The notes under the pieces are model-generated. The model had not been told where the DNA came from. It did not search any database and saw nothing but the letters and a program-made list of their open reading frames with translations. The position numbers and the translations under genes were made by a program. A stretch of DNA of 64,000 nucleotides from contig NZ_CP102332.1 in assembly GCF_024600715.1 (NCBI RefSeq), forward strand, positions 3,782,001-3,846,000. Reading direction: 5' to 3'. Numbering within the stretch: position 1 is the first letter of the stretch; each line of letters begins with the position of its first letter. Shown here piece by piece: positions 27,978-41,485 of the stretch. The DNA is from Streptomyces changanensis. Lineage in GTDB: Bacteria; Actinomycetota; Actinomycetes; Streptomycetales; Streptomycetaceae.

Positions 27978-30329
27978 TCACCACCCGGCCGGGTCGACCG
28001 CGAACACCACCCCGTCCGGAGCCCCCGCGAACACCTTCCCGTCGACCACCACCGGCGCGGGCAGTAAGGGCACGAACGTCCGCCCCCCACCCGCCATCCG
28101 CGGCGCGGTCTGCCCCACCAGCACGCCCCGTGCGGCGTCCACGGCCAGCAGCCGTCCGTCCCCGGCCATCAGCAGGACGCGTCCGTCCGCCACGACCGGC
28201 CGCGACACCCGGGCCGCTTCCGTCCCCAGCCGCCACCGCTCGCGCCCGGCGGCCAGGTCGACCGCCGTGAGGGACCCGCCCGAGCCGACGACGTACACGG
28301 TGTCGCCCTCCGCCACGGCCTGCGCCTGGTCGACGGGGCCGCCGAGGGCCACCCGCGTCACCACCCGCCGCGCCGCCCGGCCGTCGGAGCCGGTACCCGC
28401 ACCCGTCCTGGCACCGGAACCGGCGTCCGTGGACGCGGCGACGGTCAGGCGTACCACCGCGTCGGTGTACAGATCCGCGTCGGCGGAGAGCAGCACCAGC
28501 CCCCGGCCCGTCGCCTGTACGGGCGTCAGCGAACCCCGCACCCGCTCCCGCCACAGCACACGGCCGTCGGCGGGGTCGACGGCGGTGACGAGCGTGGTCG
28601 CCCCGTCGGCCGCGACCTCCGCGGCGAACAGCGGCCCGTCCGGACCGCCCACCCACTGCGCCCCGCGCGCCGCCGGACGCCCCGTCCACCGCTCGGCGCC
28701 CGTCCCGGCGTCCAGCGCCCGCACCTGCCCGTCGGGGTGGACGGCCAGCACCGTGTCGCCACCAGGTACGACCTGGGCGTACGTGCCGAGCGCGGCCTGC
28801 CACCGGCCGGCGCCGGTCGCGGGGTCCAGCGCCTCCAGCCGGGCACCGGCCTCCGCGCCCGTACCCACCACGAGCACCAGCCCGCCGACGGACACCACGG
28901 CGGCGCCCTGCCCGGGCGCGGCGGCACCGGCGGCGGGCACCGACCAGGCGCGCGCCCCGTCGGCCACGGCCAGTCGGGCGGCCTTCACCCCGGGCGCGGC
29001 GCAATACAGCGCATCCCGCGCGGCGGCGCACACCGGCGGCCGCGCGCCCCCGCCCGCCGTACCCAGCGGTACCGCCCAGGGCCGGAAACCCGCCGCGACG
29101 ACGGCGGGCCCGCCGTCACGCGTGCCGCCCCGCTCGCCGAAGCCCGGCACGGCGAGGACCGCACCGGCGACGGCCGCCGCGAGCGCCACCGCGGCGGCGC
29201 CCCACACCAGACGGCGCCGCCCCCACGGCACGGTGTCCCCGCGCGCGCCCTCCCGGCCGCTGGAGGCCGCGCCCCGGCGGTCCGCCTCCGCACGGGCCGC
29301 CCGGCCGGCCTCCTCCGCCACGGCCGCGTCGTCCACCGGCCCGCGCTGCGCCGGCACCCGCGCATCCCGTCCCGCCGGGGAGCCCCCGCCGCCCGCCACG
29401 GACCCGCCCCGGCCGACCTCCGGCCCCGACCCCGATCGCGACCCCGGCGCTCCACCGGACCCGGCCCCGGCCCCGTCGCCACCGGTCACGGGCGCGCCGC
29501 CGCCCGGTACCCGCAGCGCGCCCATCACCTCCTCCGGCGTGGGCCGTTCGGCGGGGTCCTTCGCCAGGCAGCGCACCAGCAGCGGAGCCAACTCGCGCGG
29601 CACGCCCGCCAGATCCGGTTCGTTGTGCACGACCTGGTACGCCACCACGTACGGGCTGTTCGAGTCGAAGGGCCCCCGCCCGGTCGCCGCGTGCACCAGC
29701 ACCGCGCCCATCGCGAAGACGTCCGCCGCCGGCCCGACGTCCCGGGGCCGCTGGAACTGCTCCGGTGCCATGAACGGCGGCGTGCCGATGAGCTTCCCCG
29801 TCTCGGTGCGCACGTCGCTGTCGGTGGGCCGCGAGATCCCGAAGTCGATGACCTTCGGCCCGTCCGCCGCGAGGAGCACGTTGCTCGGCTTCAGATCGCG
29901 GTGGACGACCCCCGCCCGGTGGATGTCGCGCAGGGCCTCCGCCAGGCCCGCCCCGAGCCTGCGCAGCTCCTCCGCGTCCAACGGCCCGTTCCGCTTGACC
30001 CGCTCCGAGAGCGTCGGTCCGTCGATGTACAAGGTGGCCATCCACGGCCGCGCCGCCTGCGGATCGGCGTCCACCACGGGCGCCGTGAAGGCGCCGCTCA
30101 CCCGCCGCGCGGCACTGACCTCCTGCCGGAACCGCGCCCTGAACTCGGGATCCGCCGCGTGTTCACGGTGCACGACCTTCACCGCGAGGCGCAGCCCGGA
30201 GTCCGAGGCCGCCAGCCGGACGACCCCCATGCCCCCGGACCCCAGCCACTCCCCGAGCCGGTACCTGCCGGCGTACTCCGGATGCTCCGCTTCCGGTACG
30301 GGACCGGAGCTGCGCAGCGGCGGCATCAT
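27978..30329 (-). CDS. Ser/Thr protein kinase with extracytoplasmic PQQ-like beta-propeller
   Basis: A 783-residue eukaryotic-type kinase. The kinase domain (~20-285) has the P-loop GSGGMG at 30-35, catalytic K51, HRDLKPSN at 143-150 (D145), DFG at 162-164 and PPFMAPEQF. A low-complexity Gly/Pro/Ser/Arg juxtamembrane linker (~290-385) leads to one membrane helix (LVWGAAAVALAAAVAGAVLAV). The remaining ~370 residues form WD/PQQ-like repeats (for example LEALDPATGAGRWQAALG, VRALDAGTGAERWTG, LTAVDLAAGRERWRLG) outside the cell, probably a ligand sensor. The start is the first of two ATGs (30329, 30326) after a weak GGGGGTGG. No partner gene is obvious. Architecture is typical of streptomycete PQQ-type kinases. 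Confidence 0.92.
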   Translation of the reverse strand: MMPPLRSSGPVPEAEHPEYAGRYRLGEWLGSGGMGVVRLAASDSGLRLAVKVVHREHAADPEFRARFRQEVSAARRVSGAFTAPVVDADPQAARPWMATLYIDGPTLSERVKRNGPLDAEELRRLGAGLAEALRDIHRAGVVHRDLKPSNVLLAADGPKVIDFGISRPTDSDVRTETGKLIGTPPFMAPEQFQRPRDVGPAADVFAMGAVLVHAATGRGPFDSNSPYVVAYQVVHNEPDLAGVPRELAPLLVRCLAKDPAERPTPEEVMGALRVPGGGAPVTGGDGAGAGSGGAPGSRSGSGPEVGRGGSVAGGGGSPAGRDARVPAQRGPVDDAAVAEEAGRAARAEADRRGAASSGREGARGDTVPWGRRRLVWGAAAVALAAAVAGAVLAVPGFGERGGTRDGGPAVVAAGFRPWAVPLGTAGGGARPPVCAAARDALYCAAPGVKAARLAVADGARAWSVPAAGAAAPGQGAAVVSVGGLVLVVGTGAEAGARLEALDPATGAGRWQAALGTYAQVVPGGDTVLAVHPDGQVRALDAGTGAERWTGRPAARGAQWVGGPDGPLFAAEVAADGATTLVTAVDPADGRVLWRERVRGSLTPVQATGRGLVLLSADADLYTDAVVRLTVAASTDAGSGARTGAGTGSDGRAARRVVTRVALGGPVDQAQAVAEGDTVYVVGSGGSLTAVDLAAGRERWRLGTEAARVSRPVVADGRVLLMAGDGRLLAVDAARGVLVGQTAPRMAGGGRTFVPLLPAPVVVDGKVFAGAPDGVVFAVDPAGW

Positions 30330-30502
30330 CCACCCCCGTGTGTGCTCGCTCGGACGCGCGGCGCGCGACCGGCGCACGACCGGCGCACGGCGCGACGCAC
30401 GGAGCCTAGTCGATGATGCGTGCGGTGGCGGTGGGGCTTGTTAGCCTCCCGTCCACAGTCACGCCCCGCGTCCCGCGGGCGTCTGCCAGGGGGGATTTCG
30501 GC

Positions 30503-30766
30503 ATGGAGAACCACTCCGTCAAGCGCTATCCGGTGGCACCGGGGGTCCGGCTCAACGTCCGCAGCGGACCGGGCACGCAGTACGGCATCGTGAAGATGCT
30601 GCCCGAGGGCGTCAGTGTCCCGATCAACTGCCAGACGCCGGGCACCCGCGTCACCGGCCCGTACGGCACCTCCGGCATCTGGGACAACATCGGCAACGGC
30701 CAGTACGTCGCCGACGCCTACGTGCGGACCGGCAGCGACGGCTACGTCGCCGTCCGCTGCGGCTGA
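30503..30766 (+). CDS. Small SH3b-domain protein
   Basis: An 87-residue protein made almost entirely of one bacterial SH3 domain: VRLNVRSGPGTQYGIVKML, VPINCQTPGTRV, then GIWDNIGNGQYVADAYVRTG. Such domains usually bind peptidoglycan or peptides. No signal peptide is visible from ATG 30503. The in-frame ATG at 30413 would add 30 residues containing VAVGLVSLPS, but AGGGGGG lies just upstream of 30503 and a TTAGCCT candidate -10 falls inside the longer version near 30438-30445, so 30503 is preferred. Two Cys residues may form a disulfide. Divergent from the kinase gene. Confidence 0.8.
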   Translation: MENHSVKRYPVAPGVRLNVRSGPGTQYGIVKMLPEGVSVPINCQTPGTRVTGPYGTSGIWDNIGNGQYVADAYVRTGSDGYVAVRCG

Positions 30767-30959
30767 GCACCCCACCCGCCGCCGCGGCCGACCATCCGCC
30801 CCCGGCAGCGAACCCCCGCCCGCCGCGGCCGGGCCCCCGCCCGCCGGCGGTCACGCCCGGCGGCCGCGGCGGCGAGCCCGCCCGCGGGGCGAGCCCCCGC
30901 CCACCGGGCCGCGCCGACCGGGCCGGAGGCGCCCGGCGCGCGCGGGGGATAATCGCCCC

Positions 30960-31472
30960 GTGAGCGACGACCCCACCGACACCCCGAGCACACCCGGCGG
31001 CCCGCGGCCCGAGCCCCTCCGCTTCTTCGGCACGACCTGGGTCGACCACGACGGCGGGTACGGGCCGCGGCGCGCCGGCCTCGCCGTCGGCGCCCTCGCC
31101 GCGGCCGTCGCGGGCGCCTTCCTCCTCCGCTTCGCCTACGAGGGGCTGGCCATCGCGCGCGTGGGCGGCCTCGCGAACGGCCTGGTCGTCGCCATGTTCG
31201 CCGTCTGCACCGCCATCGCCTTCCAGCGCACCTGGGCGGGCTTCACCCGGCGCCCCGCCGACCCGGCCCGCGAGGAGGCCTTGCGCAGCCTCAAGGCGAT
31301 CGGCTTCGTCGGCACCCTCGTCGCGTACGGCCTGCGCTGCCTCGTCGAGGCACCCGGCGAGAGGCTCCTGCGCGGCGAGTACGAGACGGCCCGCGCCCGG
31401 TACGAGAAGCGCCGCGGCACCCGGGCCGGCAACCCGGCGGCCCGCGCCCGCACCAAGCGCCGCCGCCCCTGA
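30960..31472 (+). CDS. Small integral membrane protein, unknown function
   Basis: A 170-residue protein with a short Asp/Pro-rich cytoplasmic start, then FFGTTWVDHDGGYGPRRAG, and two or three hydrophobic segments (LAVGALAAAVAGAFLLRFAYEGLA; GGLANGLVVAMFAVCTAIAF; a weaker AIGFVGTLVAYGLRCL). The C-terminal 50 residues are very basic (YEKRRGTRAGNPAARARTKRRR) and cytoplasmic. The GTG at 30960 follows GATAAT (30948-30953) by 6 bases, a good leaderless promoter. Conserved in streptomycetes as far as I recall; no function known. Confidence 0.8.
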   Translation: MSDDPTDTPSTPGGPRPEPLRFFGTTWVDHDGGYGPRRAGLAVGALAAAVAGAFLLRFAYEGLAIARVGGLANGLVVAMFAVCTAIAFQRTWAGFTRRPADPAREEALRSLKAIGFVGTLVAYGLRCLVEAPGERLLRGEYETARARYEKRRGTRAGNPAARARTKRRRP

Positions 31473-31613
31473 CACCCCCGTCCCGGCCGAGCGCTCCGCC
31501 GCCCGTCACCCCCCGCCCCACCCGTACCGCCCTTCGGACGGCCACGCCGCCACCCCCCGCGCCGGTGCGAGGATGACGTCAGGCACGTACCCCACGGCGA
31601 GGTGAGCAGAGCA

Positions 31614-32423
31614 ATGACCCAGACAGTCGCGGTCCTCGGCACCGGAAAGATCGGCGAGGCGCTCCTCAGCGGCATGATCCGGGCGGGCTGGCCCGCCGCC
31701 CACCTCCTCGTCACCGCCCGCCGTCCCGAGCGCGCCGAGGAGCTCCGCACCCGCTACGGCGTCGAGGCCGTCTCCAACGCCGACGCCGCCAAGCGCGCCG
31801 ACACCCTCATCCTCGCCGTCAAGCCGCAGGACATGGGTCGGCTGCTGGACGAGCTCGCCCACCACGTCACCCCCGACCGCCTCGTCATCAGCGCCGCCGC
31901 CGGCATCACCACCGCGTTCATCGAGGAGCGCCTCGCCGCCGGCACCCCGGTCGTCCGCGTCATGCCGAACACCCCCGTCCTGGTCGACGAGGGGATGTCG
32001 GTCATCTCCGCCGGCAGCCACGCCACCGCCGGACACCTCAGCCACACCGAGGAGATCTTCGGCGGCGTCGGCAAGACCCTCCGCGTCCCCGAGTCGCAGC
32101 AGGACGCCGCGACCGCCCTGTCCGGCTCCGGCCCCGCCTACTTCTACTTCCTCGTCGAGGCGATGACCGACGCCGGCATCCTCCTCGGGCTCCCCCGCGC
32201 CCAGGCCCACGACCTCATCGTCCAGGCCGCCATCGGCGCCGCCGTGATGCTCCGCGACAGCGGCGAGCACCCCGTCAAACTCCGCGAGGCCGTCACCTCC
32301 CCGGCCGGCACCACCATCAGCGCCATCCGCGAGCTGGAGAACCACGGCGTACGCGCCGCCCTCATCGCCGCCCTGGAGGCCGCCCGCGACCGCAGCCGCG
32401 AGCTGGCCTCCGGCAACGGCTGA
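31614..32423 (+). CDS. proC: Pyrroline-5-carboxylate reductase
   Basis: A 269-residue ProC that reduces delta-1-pyrroline-5-carboxylate to proline with NAD(P)H. The Rossmann motif VAVLGTGKIGEALLSG is at residues 4-19, followed by LILAVKPQDM, SAAAGITTAFIEE, RVMPNTPVLVDEGMS and the family signature LSGSGPAYFYFLVEAMTDAGILLGL near the C-terminal dimer domain. ATG 31614 is preferred over the GTG at 31602 because GAGGTGA (31599-31605) then acts as the ribosome-binding site. Length is normal. It converges on trpS. Confidence 0.97.
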   Translation: MTQTVAVLGTGKIGEALLSGMIRAGWPAAHLLVTARRPERAEELRTRYGVEAVSNADAAKRADTLILAVKPQDMGRLLDELAHHVTPDRLVISAAAGITTAFIEERLAAGTPVVRVMPNTPVLVDEGMSVISAGSHATAGHLSHTEEIFGGVGKTLRVPESQQDAATALSGSGPAYFYFLVEAMTDAGILLGLPRAQAHDLIVQAAIGAAVMLRDSGEHPVKLREAVTSPAGTTISAIRELENHGVRAALIAALEAARDRSRELASGNG

Positions 32424-32495
32424 CGCCCGCCGGCACCGGGCGGGGACACGGGGACACACGGCCCCGCCCCCACCCGGTCGCGCCCCCGGGTTCCG

Positions 32496-33497
32496 TCAGA
32501 CGGGCGGCAGCAGTCCCACGGCCCGGTAGGCCCGGTCCACGACGGGCCGCGCGACCGCCCGGGCCCGCGCCGCGCCCTCCCGCAGCACCCCGTCCACGTA
32601 CGACGGGTCGGCCACCAGCTCCGCGTGCCGCTCCCGCACCGGCCGCAGCAGCTCCACCACGGCCTCGGCGACGTCCCGCTTCACCGCCCCGTACGAGGAG
32701 TACCCCGCCGCCAGCTCCGCCGGGTCGCCCCCGCCGGTGCACGCGGCGAGCACCTCCAGCAGATTGGCGAGCCCCGGCCGCCCCGCCGGATCGTGGACGA
32801 CGTCCCGGCCGCTGTCGGTGACGGCCCGCATGACCTTGCGGCGCACCGCGTCCGGTTCGTCGAGCAGATGGACGACACCCGGCCCGCCGCCCTCGGACTT
32901 GCCCATCTTCGCCGTCGGGTCCTGCAGGTCCATGACCCGTGCCGCCACCGCCGGACGGGTCGCGCGCGGCACGGTGAAGGTGTGCCCGTACCGCTGGTTG
33001 AACCGCACCGCGAGGTCCCGCGTCAGCTCGACGTGCTGCGCCTGGTCGTCGCCCACCGGCACCTCGTCCGTCGCGTACGCCAGGATGTCCGCCGCCATCA
33101 GCACCGGGTACGTCAGCAGCGACAGCCGCACACTGCCGCCCCTGCCGCGTTCGCGCGCCGCCTTCTCGCGGTACTGGATCATGCGCCGCATCTCGCCGTC
33201 GGTGGCCGTGCACTCCAACAGGTACGACAGCCGGGCGTGCTCGTCGACGTGGCTCTGCACGAAGAGCGTGCTCCGCTTCGGGTCGAGCCCCGCCGCGAGC
33301 AGCAGCGTCGCCGCCTGCCGGCTGAGCCGCCGCACGCGCGCGGGCTCGTGCTCGACGGTCAAGGCGTGCAGGTCGACCACCGAGAAGAGCGCGTCCGCCC
33401 GGTACTGGTCCTCCCGGACCCAGCGCCGTACCGCCCCGAGGTAGTTGCCCAGCGTCAGGTGGCCGGTCGGCTTCACACCACTGAAGACCCGTGTCAC
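32496..33497 (-). CDS. trpS: Tryptophanyl-tRNA synthetase, probable auxiliary attenuated type
   Basis: A 333-residue class I TrpRS that charges tRNA-Trp. The HIGH motif appears as HLTLG at residues 13-17 (PTGHLTLGNYLG) and KMSKS as KMGKS at 197-201. Intermediate blocks VVDLHALT, LLTYPVLMAADILAY, VPVGDDQAQHVELTRD are typical. GTG 33497 follows GAGAGGA. The leader upstream carries tandem Trp codons and a terminator, which in S. coelicolor marks the auxiliary, indolmycin-resistant enzyme TrpRS1 regulated by ribosome-mediated attenuation. Whether this enzyme is itself resistant cannot be read directly from the sequence, and whether a second trpS exists elsewhere cannot be seen here. Confidence 0.94.
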   Translation of the reverse strand: MTRVFSGVKPTGHLTLGNYLGAVRRWVREDQYRADALFSVVDLHALTVEHEPARVRRLSRQAATLLLAAGLDPKRSTLFVQSHVDEHARLSYLLECTATDGEMRRMIQYREKAARERGRGGSVRLSLLTYPVLMAADILAYATDEVPVGDDQAQHVELTRDLAVRFNQRYGHTFTVPRATRPAVAARVMDLQDPTAKMGKSEGGGPGVVHLLDEPDAVRRKVMRAVTDSGRDVVHDPAGRPGLANLLEVLAACTGGGDPAELAAGYSSYGAVKRDVAEAVVELLRPVRERHAELVADPSYVDGVLREGAARARAVARPVVDRAYRAVGLLPPV

Positions 33498-33666
33498 GTT
33501 CGTCCTCTCCCTCTCACTCCTGGCCGACCACCGCCCCGACGGCCGGCCCTCACGGGGAGGGGAAACACGAACGGCCGCCGGAGGCGGCGGCCGTCTGTCT
33601 GCATGCGTGTCAGCGCGGCCGCCCTCAGGCGGCCCACCACTGGAGGGTGCGCGCACACGCTGTCAT
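33498..33666 (-). promoter_or_regulatory. Trp attenuator upstream of trpS
   Basis: Reading leftward from the leader peptide, an early hairpin (33617-33623 with 33628-33634) overlaps the leader stop codon, and a second perfect 10-bp hairpin (33571-33580 with 33585-33594) is followed on the minus strand by TCGTGTTTCC, an intrinsic-terminator shape. The left half of the terminator can instead pair with the right half of the first hairpin, giving an antiterminator when ribosomes stall on the two Trp codons. This is the classical transcription attenuation layout. Confidence 0.85.
33625..33666 (-). CDS. Trp leader peptide (13 aa) of the trpS attenuator
   Basis: ATG 33666 to TGA 33625 encodes MTACARTLQWWAA, with two adjacent TGG codons (33634-33639) placed so that a stalled ribosome covers the first hairpin. 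It has no Shine-Dalgarno; instead the ATG lies 6 bases after TACGCT, so the leader mRNA is probably leaderless. Low charged tRNA-Trp, or inhibition of the main TrpRS, would stall translation here and permit trpS transcription. Confidence 0.88.
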   Translation of the reverse strand: MTACARTLQWWAA

Positions 33667-33672
33667 GCCCCG

Positions 33673-33701
33673 AGCGTACGGGCCAGGGACCAGGGTTGAC
33701 A
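33673..33701 (-). promoter_or_regulatory. Promoter of the trpS leader transcript
   Basis: Minus-strand -10 TACGCT (33678-33673) with transcription expected to begin at the leader ATG. At 17-bp spacing the -35 position is TGTCAA (33701-33696), a poor box that is the exact complement of the rRNA operon's TTGACA. Confidence 0.6.
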
Positions 33702-33724
33702 GTGGTTTGTGTGCTGCGTAGTGT
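33696..33724 (+). promoter_or_regulatory. rRNA operon promoter P1
   Basis: TTGACA (33696-33701), 17-bp spacer, TAGTGT (33719-33724): a near-consensus principal-sigma (HrdB-type) promoter about 600 bases ahead of 16S. It is back-to-back with the trpS leader promoter. Confidence 0.82.
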
Positions 33725-33875
33725 TCTCCGAGTTGTCCGACGTGAGCGCCGACCCAGGTCGGTCCCCGGACGGCCATTCCGCAAGACCCACCTCCAGCGA
33801 GCGACATTCCGTCGCGCCGCCAGGCGTGCGCTTTTGCGAAATGCAGAATCCGCGTTCGAAAGAGCGGGACCCGAT

Positions 33876-34077
33876 TAGCGTCGGGGCCGGGGATTCGCTA
33901 GTGTTCACGACGTCGGAACGGCCGAAGGGCCGGAAAGACAACCCCCTCTGACTGGGAATCAGGCCCGAAAGGATCTGATAGAGTCGGAACCGCCGGAAAG
34001 GGAAACGCGAAAGCGGAGAACGGCCCGGCAGCCCGCTCCAGCGGGTGGCGGAAACGAGAAATCGGATCTGCTAGACT
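33876..34077 (+). promoter_or_regulatory. rRNA operon candidate promoters P2-P4
   Basis: Three further -10 boxes are seen: TAGTGT 33899-33904, TAGAGT 33979-33984 and TAGACT 34072-34077. The last two share the context GGATCTG(A/C)TAGA(G/C)T, suggesting duplication. Their -35 regions are weak by eye. Four tandem promoters are known for Streptomyces rrn operons, which supports the reading. Confidence 0.65.
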
Positions 34078-34324
34078 GGAAACACGAAAGACCGAAGGGA
34101 AGCGCCCGGAGGAAAGCCCGAGAGGGTGAGTACAAAGGAAGCGTCCGTTCCTTGAGAACTCAACAGCGTGCCAAAAATCAACGCCAGATTAGTTGATACC
34201 CCGTCTCCATCACGGAGATGAGGTTCCTTTGTAGAAAACACAGCGAGGATGCTGTGAACCGCGGGGGACTATTCCTCCCCCCGGTTCCGCTCAACGCGAG
34301 TGTCGACCCGATCACGGGTAAGCA
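34078..34324 (+). other. 16S leader and processing region
   Basis: Transcribed leader with the phrase TTGAGAACTCAACAGCGTGC at 34153-34172, a conserved pre-rRNA element (echoed as TTGAGAACTGCACAGTG ahead of 23S at 36118-36134) probably involved in antitermination or stem formation for RNase III processing. Confidence 0.55.
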
Positions 34325-39272
<4,948 letters not shown>

Positions 39273-39352
39273 GTTGCTCGCGTCCACTGTGTTAGTTCTG
39301 AAGTAACGAACTCCCAATCTGCCGGTTGGTTGTAGGTCGATATCTTCATAGT

Positions 39353-39471
39353 GTTTCGGTGGTCATAGCGTTAGGGAAACGCCCGGTTACATTTCGAACC
39401 CGGAAGCTAAGCCTTTCAGCGCCGATGGTACTGCAGGGGGGACCCTGTGGGAGAGTAGGACACCGCCGAAC
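39353..39471 (+). rRNA. 5S ribosomal RNA
   Basis: A 119-base 5S rRNA beginning GTTTCGGTGG and ending CACCGCCGAAC, the two ends pairing as the terminal helix; the internal CGAACCCGGAAGCTAAGC loop B/C region is conserved. An 80-base spacer separates it from 23S. Confidence 0.97.
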
Positions 39472-39479
39472 AAATTGTG

Positions 39480-39523
39480 GCCCCGGCCCCGAGGAATCCG
39501 TTCCTCGGGGCCGGGGCTTTTTT
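39480..39523 (+). terminator. rRNA operon terminator
   Basis: Perfect 17-bp stem (39480-39496 with 39501-39517), loop TCCG, then TTTTTT at 39518-39523, starting 9 bases after 5S. Confidence 0.95.
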
Positions 39524-39540
39524 GCGTCTAGGGTGATTCC

Positions 39541-40185
39541 ATGCGCTACGACCTGGTCATATTCGACAACGACGGCGTCCTCGTGGACAGCGAGCCCATC
39601 TCCAACGCCATCCTGGCCGGCTATCTGACCGAACTCGGACACCCCACCACGTACGAGGAGTCCCTGCGGGACTACATGGGCGGGGCCATGCACCGCGTCC
39701 ACGACACCGTCCTCGAACGGACCGGGCAGCAGCTGCCCGACGACTTCGACCGGACCTTCCACACCCGCGTCTTCGCCGCCTTCGAGCGGGACCTCACCGC
39801 CGTCACCGGCGTCACCGACACCCTCGGCAGGATCGCCGCCGCCGGGGTCCCCTACTGCGTCGCCTCCTCCGGCAGTCACGAACGCATCCGCGTCGGCCAC
39901 CGCAGGACCGGCCTCGACCTCTGGTTCGCCCCCGACGCCGTCTTCAGCGCCCAGGACGTCGGCCGCGGCAAACCCGCCCCCGACCTCTTCCTCCACGCCG
40001 CCCGGCGCATGGGCGTCGCCCCCGAGCGCTGCGTCGTCATCGAGGACAGCCCCCTCGGCGTGCAGGCCGCCAACGCCGCCGGCATGGACGTGTACGCGTA
40101 CACCGGCATGAGCGCCGCCGCCCGACTCCCCGGCGCGACCGGGTACTTCGGCGACATGGCCCAGCTGCCCGACCTCGTCCTGTGA
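39541..40185 (+). CDS. HAD-family hydrolase, beta-phosphoglucomutase-like
   Basis: A 214-residue HAD hydrolase with an alpha-helical cap. Motif I is FDNDGVLVDSE (nucleophile D9, general acid D11); motif II is VASSGSHERI; motif III/IV is KPAPDLFLHAARRMG with VVIEDSPLGVQAANAAGM. The cap and squiggle fit the phosphatase/phosphoglucomutase subfamily; the substrate is unknown. ATG 39541 comes 7 bases after TAGGGT (39529-39534), so the transcript is probably leaderless and independent of the rRNA operon that ends just upstream. Confidence 0.92.
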   Translation: MRYDLVIFDNDGVLVDSEPISNAILAGYLTELGHPTTYEESLRDYMGGAMHRVHDTVLERTGQQLPDDFDRTFHTRVFAAFERDLTAVTGVTDTLGRIAAAGVPYCVASSGSHERIRVGHRRTGLDLWFAPDAVFSAQDVGRGKPAPDLFLHAARRMGVAPERCVVIEDSPLGVQAANAAGMDVYAYTGMSAAARLPGATGYFGDMAQLPDLVL

Positions 40186-40228
40186 CAGGCCTGTCCACGG
40201 CCTGACCCCCGACGTACCCTTTCCGGCC

Positions 40229-41485
40229 ATGACCGATGCGGCGACCGAGGCGGGACTGCGGCGCGGGCGGAGGGCGCTGGCCTTCACCTTCCTCGCCCAG
40301 GGCATCACCTTCGCCCTGCTCGTCACCCGCGTCCCCGCCGTCCAGAGCCGCTACGGCATTTCCGACACCGTCCTCCCCGCCCTCCTCGCCGCCGTGCCCC
40401 TCCTCGCCGGCGTCGGCAGCCTCACCGCAGGGACGCTCGTCACCCGCGTCCCCGCCCGCACCGTCCTGCGGTGCAGCCAGCCGCTGGTCCTGCTCGCCCT
40501 CCTGGCCGTCGCCGCCGGACACCACCCCTGGCACCTCGCCGTCGCCCTCGGCGCCTTCGGCCTGGCCGTCGGCGCACTCGACGCCTCCATGAACATGCTC
40601 GGCGTCAGCCTCCAACAGGCCCACGGTCAAAGCATCATGCTCGGTTTCCACGCCGCGTACAGCCTCGGCGGGATCGTCGGAGCCACCCTCGCCTGGGCCG
40701 CCGTACGGGCCGGACTGCCCCTCGGCGCCTCCTACGCCCCCGTCGTGCTCGTCCTGCTGCCCGCGCTCCTCCTCACGGGCCGCCGCTGCACCGACGGCGC
40801 CACGGTCCCGCACACGCCCCACGAGACCCCCAGGGCCGCCACCACGGCCGCCCGACGCCCGCCCGCCGCCCCGGTGGCGGGCGGGAGGACGCTCGCGCCG
40901 CTGTGCGTCGTCATGGCCGTCGCCTACATCGGCGACGCCACCGTCTCCAACTGGAGCGCCACCTACCTCCGGGACGTCCTCGGCGGCTCCGAGGCGCTCG
41001 CGACCCTCCCGTACAACGCCTACGCGGCCACCACCCTCGTCGGACGGGCCGTCGGCGACCGGACCGTACGGCGGTTCGGGGCGCCGGCCGTCGTACGGGG
41101 TGGCGCGCTCCTCGCCGCCGGCGGGTTCGCGGTCGTCGCCGCGGCCCCCGGGCCCCTCACCGGACTCGCCGGGTTCACCGTGCTCGGCCTCGGCCTGAGC
41201 GTCCTCGTCCCGCAGACCTTCGCCGCCGCGGGGCGGGCAGCCGAGGACCGCGGCCCCGGCGCCACCGACGCCGCCGTCGCCCGGCTCAACGTCTTCACCT
41301 ACCTCGGCCACCTCGTCGGGGCGCCCCTCGTCGGCGCGCTCGGCGCGGCGTGGAGCCACCGGGGCGCCATGGCCGTACCGCTCGTCCTCGTCCTCCTCAC
41401 CCTCGCGCACGCCCGGTCGTTCACGGGACAACCAGACCGATACGGTGGCGGTCATGAGCGGCCGCGCACTGTTGATGTGGGATGA
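40229..41485 (+). CDS. MFS transporter
   Basis: A 418-residue major facilitator with about 12 hydrophobic helices and a central cytoplasmic loop (residues ~185-225, Thr/Ala/Pro-rich). The first half holds TLVTRVPARTVLRCSQPLVLLALLAVAAG and the helix-rich GAFGLAVGALDASMNMLGVSLQQ, a block seen in sugar- or FucP-like permeases; the second half has NWSATYLRDVLGGSEALATLPYNAYAATTLVGRAVGDR. Substrate unknown. ATG 40229 lies 8 bases after TACCCT (40215-40220). The 3' end overlaps the acuC start by 32 bases, so the two may be cotranscribed although acuC also has its own -10-like box. Confidence 0.9.
   Translation: MTDAATEAGLRRGRRALAFTFLAQGITFALLVTRVPAVQSRYGISDTVLPALLAAVPLLAGVGSLTAGTLVTRVPARTVLRCSQPLVLLALLAVAAGHHPWHLAVALGAFGLAVGALDASMNMLGVSLQQAHGQSIMLGFHAAYSLGGIVGATLAWAAVRAGLPLGASYAPVVLVLLPALLLTGRRCTDGATVPHTPHETPRAATTAARRPPAAPVAGGRTLAPLCVVMAVAYIGDATVSNWSATYLRDVLGGSEALATLPYNAYAATTLVGRAVGDRTVRRFGAPAVVRGGALLAAGGFAVVAAAPGPLTGLAGFTVLGLGLSVLVPQTFAAAGRAAEDRGPGATDAAVARLNVFTYLGHLVGAPLVGALGAAWSHRGAMAVPLVLVLLTLAHARSFTGQPDRYGGGHERPRTVDVG

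Noticed and set aside
32424-32495. Bidirectional terminator between proC and trpS
   Set aside because: The G-rich and C-rich arms can pair, but with an interrupted stem and no T tract; too weak to list.
33709-33951. 80-codon open frame in the rRNA leader
   Set aside because: It lies within the promoter region P1-P2 and lacks any ribosome-binding site or protein-like composition.
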